Source: Firmicutes bacterium ADurb.Bin193 (GTDB lineage: Bacteria > Bacillota > Clostridia > Monoglobales > Firm-18). Taken from it: a stretch of 64,000 bases of DNA. This document shows positions 43,470 to 52,204 of the stretch, piece after piece (the stretch's first letter is position 1; the number at the start of each line of letters is the position of its first letter). The stretch spans positions 1 through 64,000 of the forward strand of contig MWCQ01000003.1 in assembly GCA_002070105.1 (NCBI GenBank). The letters are read 5' to 3'. The position numbers were made by a program, and so were the translations under genes. The notes beneath the pieces were generated by a model, which did not search any database, was not told where the DNA came from, and saw only the letters and a list, made by a program, of their open reading frames with translations.

Positions 43470-43665
43470 CGTCGGGGAAAGCCTGCATGCTTATGTAAAA
43501 GCTAACGGTTTCTCCCCGCACAGTACAATAAAATACCCAAGGCGCAATGACGGGGGAAGAAGGGTGATGAGTTTATCTCGATTCCCTCACAGTCCCGCTG
43601 CCGTATAGTCGGAATGCCCGCTTTGCAGCCCTTGCCGGTAAACTCTACGAGTGATAGAGGCGGCA
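43470..43665 (+). promoter_or_regulatory. Cobalamin-riboswitch-like leader
   Basis: The leader contains GGGGGAAGAAGGGTGATGA (43552-43570) and, after a stem, CTCACAGTCCCGCTGCCGTA (43587-43606). This matches the conserved GGGAA..GGTG and C.GTCCCGC..C.GT parts of cobalamin riboswitches. The terminal AGCC..GG box is less typical. The regulated genes encode transcobalamin/intrinsic-factor-like proteins, a common B12 regulon. Downstream, GCGCAGAAATTCTGCGC (43676-43692) could be the expression platform. Borders are approximate. Confidence 0.65.
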
Positions 43666-43730
43666 TTATATTCTGCGCAGAAATTCTGCGCGGCTGCCTG
43701 CTTGTCGCTAATTTTCAAGGAGGCTTTTTT

Positions 43731-45962
43731 ATGTTCAAAAACAGCAAATTTTTTGTGGCGCTAATCCTAATCTTTTGCCTTGTTATTCCGCCGGTGCAGG
43801 CCGACCCGGATGTGGAGCAGGCAAGAAATGCAACGCTTGACTTTCTGTCCCAGGAGCCAGCAATTATATCCTTTTGGGATGCTTGCGCTCTGAAGGGCGC
43901 GGGGATTGAGGTCGACGACGGAGTGCGCAATATCGAGGCTATTTATAAGAAAATCCTTGACGAAAAGTCACTGCCTACGGACTATGCGGGCTTTATTTTA
44001 GGGGTTCTTGCCCTGGGCGGCGACCCACGCCGCATTACCGATGAGGTGACAGGCAATTCCGTGGAGCGCCTTGCGGCATTTCAGGACCCCGATAGCGGCG
44101 GATTCAGTGAACTGGCAAATCAGCATGTATGGGCGATGATTGCGCTTGATACTGTAAAAGAGCCCTACGATGTCCAAAAAGCGATTGCCTTTCTTATCAG
44201 TTTGAAAAAACCTGACGGGGGCTACAACGATTATGCCGAAACCTCCGACCCCGATATGACCGCAATGGCGCTTGTTGCGCTTTCAAAGCACAAAGGGAAA
44301 AGCGGCGTAAACGCGGCTATAAAAGACGCAGTGGATTTTTTAATAGGCATCCAGTGTGAGAGTGGCGGATTTTCAAGCTGGGGGGCTGAAAATTCCAACA
44401 CCATCGCAACGGTTATCTCGGGGCTTGTCGCCGTGGGAGAGAATGTTTTTTCTTCCAAATGGAAAAAAAACGGTAAAACAATGGTTGACGCGCTGCTTAC
44501 ATTCGCTCTGGAGGACGGCTCATTTAAATTTTTGGCGGAGGACCCCGAATATAACTTATACGCCACCGTTCAAGCGCTTATCGCCCTTAATGACATTGTA
44601 AACAAAAAAAGCACATGGTCAAGCCTTGAAGTGAAAACGGTTACTTCCAATGTCCGCATTGAAGGTATTTCCGAAACAATATTAAACGACAGCGTCAGCG
44701 TAACTTATGTCAGGCCCAAGGCGGCGGATGCAATCATTGAAATTCTTGAAAGAGAAAACATTGAATATGTTATAACGGATACCATCTTCGGAAAGTATGT
44801 CTCCTCGATAAACGGCGAGGAAGAAAATACTTTCAAGGATTTTGACGGCTGGCAGTTTGCGGTAAACTGTACTCCCGCAAGCGTCGGCATAGCGGATTAT
44901 GACATCGAAGACGGAGACGAAATTGTCCTTTACTACGGAAGTTTCCCGCCAAAAACACTTTTCCCGAAATACACAATTTCGCCCGATACCCTCAAGGCAA
45001 AGGCAGACATAACCTTTACCCTGACGAGCGAATACTTCGACTGGGAGACAAACAAAAATATTACCGTCCCGATTGAAGGCGTTAATGTAATGGTCGGGGA
45101 AAAGACTTATGTTACCGACTCAGACGGTAAAGCAGTCATAGACGATATTGACCAGAGCGGAACCTACAAGGTTAGTATATCAAAGGAGCAGGAAGGAAGC
45201 TATCCGGCAATCGTGCGTATTTCCGAATTTGAGATAAATGTCAAAAAGGCTGACCCGCCCCCGCCTGAGCCTGAGGACGATGACAAAGAAGAGGACAATG
45301 ATGATAACGGCGGAGGGCGCAGAGGAACCTATTTCTCCATTCCCGCAATAAGCATGCTTTCCCCCTCGCCAAGTCCCACGCCGACTCCGACTCCTACCCC
45401 CACGCCAGTTTCCGAGCCAAAGGCAAAAGACCTGTTCCTCGACGGCAATGAAATATCCGATTGGGCGGAAAACTCGGTTGTAAAGGCAAAGCAGTACAAT
45501 ATTATGCAGGGTAATGACAACAACCGATTCAGACCCAGGGACAACATAACAAGGGCGGAGTTTACCGCAATTCTTATGAGGCTTTTGAAAAAGACCGAAA
45601 GCGGAGCCGAAGTAAACTTTACCGATGTGGAAAAAGACAAATGGTATTACGAATATGTCTGCGCGGCGAGCGGTGCGGGATTTATCACAGGCTACGATGA
45701 CGGAACCTTCCGCCCCGAAGGCACCATCACAAGAGAGGAAATGGCGGTAATAATATGCCGCGCGGTTTCGCTTGGTGAGTCTGACATAGATTTTGACGAC
45801 GGCGACCAAATTTCCCCGTGGGCATTATCTTCCGTAAGAAAGGTAAGCGCAAACGCCATTATTACGGGATATGAAGGTAAATTCGACCCCAAATCCGGCG
45901 TAACGCGTGAAATGGCGGCAACCGTTATGGTAAGGCTTTATGAGAGATACTTCTCAAAATAA
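43731..45962 (+). CDS. SLH-anchored intrinsic-factor-like (prenyltransferase-fold + DUF4430) protein
   Basis: This 743-residue protein has a signal peptide (1-23). An alpha-alpha barrel repeat region follows at about 25-325 (LAAFQDPDSGGFSELANQHVWAM; FLIGIQCESGGFSSWG). A DUF4430/transcobalamin C-terminal-like domain lies at about 340-430 (GWQFAVNCTPASVGIADYDIEDGD), then an Ig-like carboxypeptidase-regulatory fold (GEKTYVTDSDGKAVI), a Pro/Thr linker and three SLH motifs (WAENSVVKAKQYNIMQG; DVEKDKWYYEYVCAA; DDGDQISPWALSSVRK). Barrel plus DUF4430 is the layout of mammalian intrinsic factor. It probably captures cobalamin or a related corrinoid on the wall. ATG follows AAGGAGG. A B12-type leader precedes it. 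Confidence 0.82.
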   Translation: MFKNSKFFVALILIFCLVIPPVQADPDVEQARNATLDFLSQEPAIISFWDACALKGAGIEVDDGVRNIEAIYKKILDEKSLPTDYAGFILGVLALGGDPRRITDEVTGNSVERLAAFQDPDSGGFSELANQHVWAMIALDTVKEPYDVQKAIAFLISLKKPDGGYNDYAETSDPDMTAMALVALSKHKGKSGVNAAIKDAVDFLIGIQCESGGFSSWGAENSNTIATVISGLVAVGENVFSSKWKKNGKTMVDALLTFALEDGSFKFLAEDPEYNLYATVQALIALNDIVNKKSTWSSLEVKTVTSNVRIEGISETILNDSVSVTYVRPKAADAIIEILERENIEYVITDTIFGKYVSSINGEEENTFKDFDGWQFAVNCTPASVGIADYDIEDGDEIVLYYGSFPPKTLFPKYTISPDTLKAKADITFTLTSEYFDWETNKNITVPIEGVNVMVGEKTYVTDSDGKAVIDDIDQSGTYKVSISKEQEGSYPAIVRISEFEINVKKADPPPPEPEDDDKEEDNDDNGGGRRGTYFSIPAISMLSPSPSPTPTPTPTPTPVSEPKAKDLFLDGNEISDWAENSVVKAKQYNIMQGNDNNRFRPRDNITRAEFTAILMRLLKKTESGAEVNFTDVEKDKWYYEYVCAASGAGFITGYDDGTFRPEGTITREEMAVIICRAVSLGESDIDFDDGDQISPWALSSVRKVSANAIITGYEGKFDPKSGVTREMAATVMVRLYERYFSK

Positions 45963-45995
45963 GTCAATATATTTTTAAGCAGAGGATTCTAATAT

Positions 45996-46610
45996 ATGAA
46001 AAAATTATTTATTATTAAAATTATTATCCTTTCTATATGTATTGCGGCGGCTTTATCCGCTTGCAGAGGGAGTGGAGCCGATCTTTCGCCCACTCCCTCA
46101 CCCTCACTTGTGCCGCCCGTAATATCCGAATCGCCTGTGCCAAGTGAAGCACCCGACACGATTAAGGCGACTCCGACACCTAAAACCGGTATTTCACCGT
46201 CCATGCCCCAAAGCACCTTAAACCAACAGGCTTTTCAGAGCGAAAGCAAAAGCCCCGCCACTACGCAAAGCAGTGTTCCGGAGCAAAATACCGTTAAAAT
46301 ATCAATTATCGGTGACGGAGAAAGGCAGATTCTTCCCCCTACCGAAGCTACATTCACCGAGGGGCAAACCGTATTTGACATTCTTATGAAGGTTACGAGG
46401 GAAAAGCGTATACAGACCGAATATTCTGGAGTTGGTACAGGCGTTTACATAAAGGGAATAGACAATCTTTACGAGTTTGATATGGGTGCGCAAAGCGGCT
46501 GGCTTTACAGCGTAAACGGAGAGTTCCCGAAAAGGGGCTGCGGCGCATATAAGGTTAAAAAAGGCGATGTTATCGAGTTTAAGTACACCGTTAAGAAAAT
46601 TAATTTATAA
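45996..46610 (+). CDS. DUF4430 lipoprotein
   Basis: This 204-residue protein has a lipoprotein signal (IAAALSAC, lipid-bearing Cys at about 23), a Pro/Ser/Thr-rich linker to about 105, and a DUF4430/transcobalamin-C-like domain to the end (FTEGQTVFDILMKVTREKRI; MGAQSGWLYSVNGEFPKRGC; VKKGDVIEFKYT). It lies 33 bases after the SLH-anchored intrinsic-factor-like gene and is probably controlled by the same leader. It could pass the ligand from the wall protein to a membrane importer, none of which is in the window. Confidence 0.82.
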   Translation: MKKLFIIKIIILSICIAAALSACRGSGADLSPTPSPSLVPPVISESPVPSEAPDTIKATPTPKTGISPSMPQSTLNQQAFQSESKSPATTQSSVPEQNTVKISIIGDGERQILPPTEATFTEGQTVFDILMKVTREKRIQTEYSGVGTGVYIKGIDNLYEFDMGAQSGWLYSVNGEFPKRGCGAYKVKKGDVIEFKYTVKKINL

Positions 46611-46636
46611 TTACGAATCGGTTAAGCGGTAAAACA

Positions 46637-46666
46637 AAAAGAGGGGCTTAGAAACACCCCTCTTTT
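46637..46666. terminator. Bidirectional terminator between DUF4430 and corA genes
   Basis: AAAAGAGGGG and CCCCTCTTTT arms with a 10-base loop between convergent genes. Confidence 0.85.
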
Positions 46667-46680
46667 AATTCGTATATCTT

Positions 46681-47604
46681 CTAAAACATTTTCTTTTTGA
46701 AGAAGTATAACCCGAAAAGCCCCGCAGCTGCAACAGAAAGCAAAACAACAAACCAGAAATGCGGTGCGGGTATTCCGTCTACATTCATTCCGTAAAAGCT
46801 TGCTATCATCGTGGGTATTGCCATTAAAATTGTAACAACCGTAAGGGTTTTCATAACTATATTAAGGTTGTTCGAAATAACCGAGGCAAAGGCGTCCATC
46901 GTTCCGCTTAAAATGTTGCTGTATATGGTTGACATCTCTATCGCCTGCTTAATCTCAATCAAAACATCCTCCAAAAGGTCCTGATCCTCCTCATAAAGCT
47001 TTATTACCTTGCCCCTCAAAATCTTTTCAAGTGTCACCTCGTTCGCTTTTAATGAGGTCGAAAAAAATACAAGGCTCTTTTCAAGGTCGAGAAGCTGAAT
47101 AAGCTCCTTGTTCTTCATCGAAGCATGAAGCTGTTTCTCTATATAATTGCTTATTTTGTCAATCTGTTTAAGATAAAAAAGATACTGTGTGGCTATTTTG
47201 TAGAGCATTTGCAGAATAAACCTTGTTTTAAGATTTATGTGGACATTTTTTACCTTACCCTCCACAAAATCCCTTATTGTCGCCGTTTCCTTCAGGCATA
47301 CGGTTATAATGTTCTTTTCGGTGGTTATAATTCCGAGGGGAACGGTTTCATAGGTAAACAGGTTGTTGTGCTTCTGTGCAAAGGGAATGTCGACTATAAT
47401 GAGGGTGTTCCCATTCTCTGTTTCAACACGGGAGGTTTCCTCCTCGTCAAGAGCCGCCCTTAAAACACCTGTGTCTACGGATAAAAGTCGCGATACATTA
47501 TCGATTTCTTCATCCGAAGGGTTTACAAGGTTAATCCAGCAGTCGTCCGCTATACTATCGGATACCGACAAAGCAGAACCGACCATTTTGTAAATACCTG
47601 TCAT
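46681..47604 (-). CDS. CorA-family divalent metal ion transporter
   Basis: This 307-residue protein has a cytoplasmic alpha/beta domain, long coiled helices (LKQIDKISNYIEKQL), and two C-terminal membrane segments with the signature YGMN (ASFYGMN) that forms the Mg2+ selectivity filter. It mediates passive Mg2+ (or Co2+/Ni2+) uptake. ATG at 47604 is preceded by TAAGGAGGTC, where TAA is the stop codon of a 23-codon upstream peptide. Translational coupling is therefore likely. Confidence 0.92.
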   Translation of the reverse strand: MTGIYKMVGSALSVSDSIADDCWINLVNPSDEEIDNVSRLLSVDTGVLRAALDEEETSRVETENGNTLIIVDIPFAQKHNNLFTYETVPLGIITTEKNIITVCLKETATIRDFVEGKVKNVHINLKTRFILQMLYKIATQYLFYLKQIDKISNYIEKQLHASMKNKELIQLLDLEKSLVFFSTSLKANEVTLEKILRGKVIKLYEEDQDLLEDVLIEIKQAIEMSTIYSNILSGTMDAFASVISNNLNIVMKTLTVVTILMAIPTMIASFYGMNVDGIPAPHFWFVVLLSVAAAGLFGLYFFKKKMF

Positions 47605-47617
47605 TGGCTTGACCTCC

Positions 47618-47689
47618 TTAACAGGCGGTCGCAAATAAGATTATGGCCGCCATATATTTTGTTTTTGTTCTCAAAGGGTCCGCGTCCAT
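47618..47689 (-). CDS. Leader peptide upstream of the CorA-type gene (23 aa)
   Basis: ATG at 47689 follows GGAGGTGAGATT, a strong site. The peptide opens MDADPLRTKTKY and ends in a hydrophobic MAAIILFATAC. Its stop codon TAA overlaps the Shine-Dalgarno AAGGAGG of the transporter gene. In Salmonella and E. coli, Mg2+ transporter genes have leader peptides (MgtL, CorL); acidic residues next to Pro in MgtL destabilise the ribosome when Mg2+ is low. DADP at codons 2-5 has the same character. The hydrophobic tail would also fit a small membrane protein. The peptide is clear from the sequence; its sensing role is inference. Confidence 0.75.
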   Translation of the reverse strand: MDADPLRTKTKYMAAIILFATAC

Positions 47690-47707
47690 AATCTCACCTC
47701 CAAAGGA

Positions 47708-47736
47708 ATTATAATATTTATTGTCACATATGTCAA
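47708..47736 (-). promoter_or_regulatory. Consensus promoter of the leader peptide and corA
   Basis: TTGACA (47736-47731), 17 bases, TATAAT (47713-47708): both hexamers match consensus exactly. The mRNA would start only about 12 bases before the leader ribosome site. Confidence 0.85.
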
Positions 47737-47929
47737 TCGTTTTATTCCTAATAAAATATGTTTGGGTGGTACAGTGCAAACAACCGTTTAAACTACAAAA
47801 GACACTAATAGTTTTTTCATTAACCTATTACTTAATACTTCTTATTTTGGTATCTGCTGTTTTGTCAAAAAATCAAAAATTTTGTCTAAAACACGGAATA
47901 ATTTTAGCAGAAAGCGAAAAACGCAAATA

Positions 47930-47958
47930 TTGCAAGTTAAGGAATAATGTGTTATAGT
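47930..47958 (+). promoter_or_regulatory. Promoter of the small membrane protein gene
   Basis: TTGCAA (47930-47935), 17 bases, TATAGT (47953-47958). The gap 47740-47929 before it is AT-rich and holds nothing I recognise. Confidence 0.6.
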
Positions 47959-48133
47959 ATGATAAAGTATGACATTATTTATCCCGCTTAATGATGTGTG
48001 TCTGTTTTATATTTTTTATTCGTGCCATTATATGCCACGAATAAAACGAATATAAAATTTGATAATAAAAAGTATGGAATATATCGGGGCAAATTTTGCT
48101 GATGTTTTTTTAGATGCCCGGGGAGGGAAAATA

Positions 48134-48412
48134 ATGTTCAAAAAAGCAAAAGCGGCTTTGGTGCTTGCGACCGTTGCCGCCGTCGGAACCGGAGTAGCGT
48201 TCTATTTACGGAAGAAAAGGGTTTGCCTTAATGTTTCGGAGCTTGAAAACGCTGTGTTAAGGCTTTATCCCGAAGCTGAGATAACCTCTATCGAAAAAAC
48301 CATGGCTAAAAGCAATCTTTATATGGTAAAGGCTACAATCGCGGGTAAGGAATACAGGATTTTTGCGACATCATGCGGAAAAATCTTAAACACCCTTCCA
48401 AGCGTAGGATAG
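48134..48412 (+). CDS. Small membrane-anchored protein of unknown function
   Basis: This 92-residue protein has one N-terminal membrane segment (about 6-23: AALVLATVAAVGTGVAFYL) and a small alpha/beta domain (LYPEAEITSIEKTMAKSNLY; ATIAGKEYRIFATSCGKIL) reminiscent of a PepSY-like fold, though too short to assign. GGGAGGG lies before the ATG at 48134. It precedes the phosphoglucomutase gene by 61 bases in the same direction. Confidence 0.55.
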   Translation: MFKKAKAALVLATVAAVGTGVAFYLRKKRVCLNVSELENAVLRLYPEAEITSIEKTMAKSNLYMVKATIAGKEYRIFATSCGKILNTLPSVG

Positions 48413-48473
48413 ATATAGTAACATTTTTTATTCTTTTGCGCCGCCGCACGGCGAATTTGGGGGTTGGCACGAA

Positions 48474-50204
48474 TTGGCAGATTACTTAGATGAGTATGAA
48501 AAATGGCTTTCAAGCGAATATGTAGACGACGATGAAAAAAGAGAGCTTATTGGGCTTAAGGGGAACGATTCGGAAATAAAGGACAGGTTTTACAGGCATC
48601 TTGAGTTCGGAACCGCCGGATTAAGAGGTATAATCGGAGCGGGTACAAACAGAATGAACAAGCATGTTGTAAGAAGGATAACCCGGGGGATTGCGGAGTA
48701 TATCTTAAAATTCGGCGGAGATGATGCAAAAAAAAGAGGCGTTGCGATCGCATACGACTGCCGCCGTTTATCAGATTATTTTGCCCTTGAGGCGGCTTTG
48801 GTTTTTGCGGCCAACGGAATATCTGCATACCTTTTTGACGCCCTTCGCCCCACGCCCGAGCTTTCGTTTACGGTAAGGCATTTAGGGGCGATTGCGGGAA
48901 TAAATATAACCGCATCGCACAACCCTCCGAACTACAACGGCTATAAGGTTTATTGGGAGGACGGGGGTCAGCTTCCGCCCCATATTTCCGATGCGGTTTT
49001 GGAGATTATAAACGCAACACCTCTTTTCCCCGTGCCGACGATGGCAAAAGATGAAGCGATGCAAAAAGGTCTTGTTAAAATAATCGGGCGGGAAGTTGAC
49101 GAGGCATTTATAAACGCGGTTTACAAGCAAGCGATAAACACCGATTCCATAGCTCGAATGGCGGATAAATTCAAGATTGTCTACACCCCTCTTCACGGGA
49201 CGGGCAACAAGCCTGTAAGGGAGATTCTGAATAAAGTGGGCTTTAGAAATGTTTTGGTTGTAAAGGAGCAGGAGCTTCCCGACAGTGAGTTTTCAACGGT
49301 AAAATCGCCCAACCCCGAAAACATTGAATGTTATGACATGGCTTTGGAGCTTGCGAAAAAAGAAGATGCCGACATTATTATTGCCACGGACCCCGACGCG
49401 GACAGGGTCGGCACGCTTGTTAGGACATCTGACGGGGAGTATACCCATATTTCGGGCAATCAGCTCGGCGCAATTCTTGCCCACTATATTCTCTCTTCAA
49501 AAAGCAGCATGGGTACCCTTCCGAAAAATGCGGCGGTCGTTTCGACGGTTGTATCCACAGGTCTTACGAAAGCCGTTTGCAAAAGGTTTGGTGCGACATA
49601 TTTCGAAACCCTTACCGGCTTTAAATTTATCGGTGAGAAAATACATGAGTTTGAGAAGGAAGGCAAATACGAATATGTATTTGGCTTTGAGGAAAGCTAC
49701 GGCTATCTTGCGGGGACCCACGCCCGCGACAAGGACGGAATCGTGGCAAGCATGCTGGTAGCCGAAATGGCGGCTCACTATGCCGAAAAGGGGAAAACCC
49801 TTTTTGATGTAACCCAAGATTTATACAAAGAATACGGATGGTTTTTGGAGGACACCGTGTGTGTTTTTATGGACGGGATTGACGGTCTTGAAAAAATAAA
49901 CGGAATAATGAAGGATTTAAGGGACAAAATGCCTAAGGAAATCGGCGGCCTCAATGTTTTGGCGATCCGCGACTATAAAGCGGGGCTTCGGTATGACCTT
50001 AAAAGCGGTGAGCAAAGCCCCACGGGTCTTCCCGAATCGGATGTTCTTATTTTTGAGCTTGAGGGCGGCACCAATTTTGCCGTGCGCCCATCGGGAACCG
50101 AGCCGAAAATAAAGAATTATTACCTGATATATCATAAAACAAAGGAGGGCGCGGAGGAAATCCTAAGCAGGATTAAATCCGCCGCGGAAAAAATTATCTG
50201 GTAA
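48474..50204 (+). CDS. Phosphoglucomutase/phosphomannomutase
   Basis: This 576-residue alpha-D-phosphohexomutase has the phosphoserine loop TASHNPPNYNGYK, the metal loop DPDADRVGT, the sugar loop GFEESYGYL and the phosphate-binding loop RPSGTEPKIK. The length and GTAGLRG near the N-terminus place it with the PgcA-type bacterial group. It interconverts hexose 1- and 6-phosphates and so feeds nucleotide-sugar synthesis for the polymer and glycosylation systems. The TTG start at 48474 follows TTGGGGG; no ATG with a ribosome site is near. Confidence 0.95.
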   Translation: MADYLDEYEKWLSSEYVDDDEKRELIGLKGNDSEIKDRFYRHLEFGTAGLRGIIGAGTNRMNKHVVRRITRGIAEYILKFGGDDAKKRGVAIAYDCRRLSDYFALEAALVFAANGISAYLFDALRPTPELSFTVRHLGAIAGINITASHNPPNYNGYKVYWEDGGQLPPHISDAVLEIINATPLFPVPTMAKDEAMQKGLVKIIGREVDEAFINAVYKQAINTDSIARMADKFKIVYTPLHGTGNKPVREILNKVGFRNVLVVKEQELPDSEFSTVKSPNPENIECYDMALELAKKEDADIIIATDPDADRVGTLVRTSDGEYTHISGNQLGAILAHYILSSKSSMGTLPKNAAVVSTVVSTGLTKAVCKRFGATYFETLTGFKFIGEKIHEFEKEGKYEYVFGFEESYGYLAGTHARDKDGIVASMLVAEMAAHYAEKGKTLFDVTQDLYKEYGWFLEDTVCVFMDGIDGLEKINGIMKDLRDKMPKEIGGLNVLAIRDYKAGLRYDLKSGEQSPTGLPESDVLIFELEGGTNFAVRPSGTEPKIKNYYLIYHKTKEGAEEILSRIKSAAEKIIW

Positions 50205-50229
50205 TAACGGGAATAGCATAATCGCATTA

Positions 50230-50255
50230 AGAATCTTCGCTACGCTCAGAATGAC
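50230..50255. repeat. Short dispersed repeat-like sequence
   Basis: AAGAATCTTCGCTACGCTCA then GAATGA. This resembles short palindromic elements of the ATTCTTCGCT.CGCTCAGAATGA type seen scattered in many bacterial genomes. Only one copy was found in this window. Confidence 0.3.
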
Positions 50256-50325
50256 AAACTTGCTCATCGGCACAAACTTTTTTAAACCGCGGGCACAGCA
50301 CATTGTACTCACAAAACACAAAAAT

Positions 50326-50368
50326 ATATGCCACATAGCTAATCATTAGCCGTGTGGCATATTTTAAT
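50326..50368. terminator. Bidirectional terminator between pgm and hicB
   Basis: ATATGCCACA and TGTGGCATAT arms, with an inner GCTAAT/ATTAGC pairing, are followed by TTTAATTTT. Confidence 0.8.
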
Positions 50369-50445
50369 TTTAACAAAGTTGCAGAATAGGTCTGCTATTA
50401 ATAATTATGAAAATCAATTGTTAGATTAATTGAATATTATTAAAC

Positions 50446-50820
50446 TTATTTTTTATTGTGATGTTGCTGCCTTACTCCGCCGCTTAAAAGGTATAAGCAG
50501 TATTGATTCATTGAAATTCCTTCCTCTTTAGAGCGCTCCGCAAGAGTTTTGTGTAATGTCTTTGGTATCCTAAGCTTAAACTGTCCGCTGTAATTTTCTG
50601 CGTTTATAGGTTCGGGGATTGGTATCCCATCTTCCAAGCATGCCTCAAACCATGCTTTTTTTGCATCGCCTAACAATCTGAAGCCTTCCTCAATACTATC
50701 TGCACAAGTAAATAATCCGGGTAACTCAGGGCAGGATAATGCATAGCCGCCTTCGGCTTTATCTTCAATGACTTCTACTTTGTAGTTTAAGTTCATATAG
50801 TATTGTAAATCTTTATTCAT
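50446..50820 (-). CDS. hicB: HicB-type antitoxin
   Basis: This 124-residue protein has the partial RNase-H-like HicB domain (YKVEVIEDKAEGGYALSCPELPG in part; ADSIEEGFRLLGDAKKAW) and a C-terminal ribbon-helix-helix (KLRIPKTLHKTLAERSKEEG; SMNQYCLYLL). It binds the HicA toxin and the operator. It lies 2 bases after hicA in toxin-first order. Confidence 0.95.
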   Translation of the reverse strand: MNKDLQYYMNLNYKVEVIEDKAEGGYALSCPELPGLFTCADSIEEGFRLLGDAKKAWFEACLEDGIPIPEPINAENYSGQFKLRIPKTLHKTLAERSKEEGISMNQYCLYLLSGGVRQQHHNKK

Positions 50821-50822
50821 AA

Positions 50823-51077
50823 CTAACCCTCCGTTTCTAAATACTGCTTAACCGCATTACTAACTAATTCAATATATGCTTTGTTCATTGGCTGCTGCTT
50901 CGGTAATGTAATTGGCATACACTTTTCTTTCCTGTAAGTATAGTGACTGCCCCCACTTTTAGGCTGATATTCCTTATATCCCATTTTGATAAGCGCTTTT
51001 GATAAATCGTCAAAACGCAAGTTTTTATTTTCACTTAGAATATCTCGTATTAGTTTATCCCATTTACCCAATAACAT
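50823..51077 (-). CDS. hicA: HicA-type mRNA interferase toxin
   Basis: This 84-residue protein is somewhat longer than typical HicA. It has the dsRBD-like fold with MGYKEYQPKSGGSHYTYRKE; the His of GGSH is catalytic. It cleaves mRNA on the ribosome-free pool. ATG at 51077; a GTG one codon upstream is possible. Confidence 0.92.
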   Translation of the reverse strand: MLLGKWDKLIRDILSENKNLRFDDLSKALIKMGYKEYQPKSGGSHYTYRKEKCMPITLPKQQPMNKAYIELVSNAVKQYLETEG

Positions 51078-51093
51078 CACTTCATCTGTTTAT

Positions 51094-51123
51094 ATTATAA
51101 CATGGTGTCGCATGCGGTGTCAA
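51094..51123 (-). promoter_or_regulatory. hicAB promoter with direct-repeat operator
   Basis: TTGACA (51123-51118), 18 bases, TATAAT (51099-51094). The spacer region carries GACACC-GCATGC-GACACC (51121-51104): two direct repeats around a palindrome, a probable HicB operator. Confidence 0.7.
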
Positions 51124-51166
51124 TATTACAAAAGAAACTTTTATAGTTTAATTTCCTCATTTCATG

Positions 51167-52003
51167 TCAGTCTTCCCCGCCTTCGCCAACATAGGCGTTA
51201 TATACCTCGCGCTTCGGGAGGTTTCTTTGTTTCGCCGCTGTTTTTACCGCCTCTTTTTTGTCCATTCCCTCCGAGATAAGCATATCAATATGCTCGCTTA
51301 CGGTCATTGAAAATTCCTTCTCCTCTTCCTTTACAAGTCCCTCCACAACCAAAACGAACTCACCCTTCGGCCCGGTTTCGGAAAAGTGGGTTATAAGACT
51401 TGAAACAGTTCCCCTTATGACCTCTTCATGCTTTTTTGTAAGCTCACGGCAGGCGGCGGCGCGCCTGTCTCCCAAAACCGCCAAAATATCCTTCAGCGTT
51501 CTGTCAAGTTTGTGTGGCGCTTCATAAAAAACCAGCGTTCTCTTGTCATTTTTTATTTCCTCAAGCCGCGCAAGCCTTCCCGTTTTTTTTACCGTCAAAA
51601 AGCCCTCAAAGCAAAAATTAGAGGTCGGAAGCCCCGATGCCACAAGCGCCGTCACAAAAGCCGTGGGGCCGGGAATCACGGTAAACTCTATACCGTTTTC
51701 TATGCAGAGCTTAACCAAATCTTCACCCGGGTCGGAGATTGCGGGCATCCCCGCATCGGATACCAGTGCGACATTTTTGCCTTCCTTTAGTTTTTTTATT
51801 ACATATTCGCCCTTTTCGCGTTTTTTATGCTCATAATAGCTTGTAAGCGGAACCTTTATATTAAACCTGTTTAAAAGTATTCCCGTTCGCCTTGTGTCCT
51901 CTGCGGCAATAAGGTCGGCGTTTTTAAGGGCTTCAAGTGCCCTTATCGTTATATCATCCATATTACCTATCGGTGTTCCCACTATAAAAAGCTTTCCCGC
52001 CAT
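51167..52003 (-). CDS. rsmI: 16S rRNA (cytidine-1402-2'-O)-methyltransferase
   Basis: This 278-residue protein of the tetrapyrrole-methylase fold has the RsmI features: LFIVGTPIGNMDDITIRALE, AAEDTRRT, SDAGMPAISDPGEDLV and VIPGPTAFVTALVASGLP. Start ATG at 52003 follows CGGAGG. It methylates C1402 of 16S rRNA together with RsmH. Confidence 0.97.
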   Translation of the reverse strand: MAGKLFIVGTPIGNMDDITIRALEALKNADLIAAEDTRRTGILLNRFNIKVPLTSYYEHKKREKGEYVIKKLKEGKNVALVSDAGMPAISDPGEDLVKLCIENGIEFTVIPGPTAFVTALVASGLPTSNFCFEGFLTVKKTGRLARLEEIKNDKRTLVFYEAPHKLDRTLKDILAVLGDRRAAACRELTKKHEEVIRGTVSSLITHFSETGPKGEFVLVVEGLVKEEEKEFSMTVSEHIDMLISEGMDKKEAVKTAAKQRNLPKREVYNAYVGEGGED

Positions 52004-52112
52004 ATTGTTACCTCCGTTATGCAACAATAATCGCATCTCATACCCTTACATTATATATCCGCTTTTGTATTTAAGCAACATAAAAGTTTTCTTTGTACTG
52101 ATATGGTGCGTA

Positions 52113-52140
52113 TTGACATCACGCTAAAAACCACTATAAT
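52113..52140 (+). promoter_or_regulatory. Promoter of the M20 amidohydrolase gene
   Basis: TTGACA (52113-52118), 16 bases, TATAAT (52135-52140). Confidence 0.75.
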
Positions 52141-52204
52141 AGTAGATAGGACTTGCTGAAAGATGAGGTTTTTCAGTTCAGCCTATATAAAGGAGTTGCT
52201 TTTA

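Noticed and set aside
47721-47957. 78-codon plus-strand frame between corA and the small membrane protein
   Set aside because: There is no ribosome site, it begins inside the corA promoter, its composition is AT-driven, and a promoter for the next gene lies at its end.
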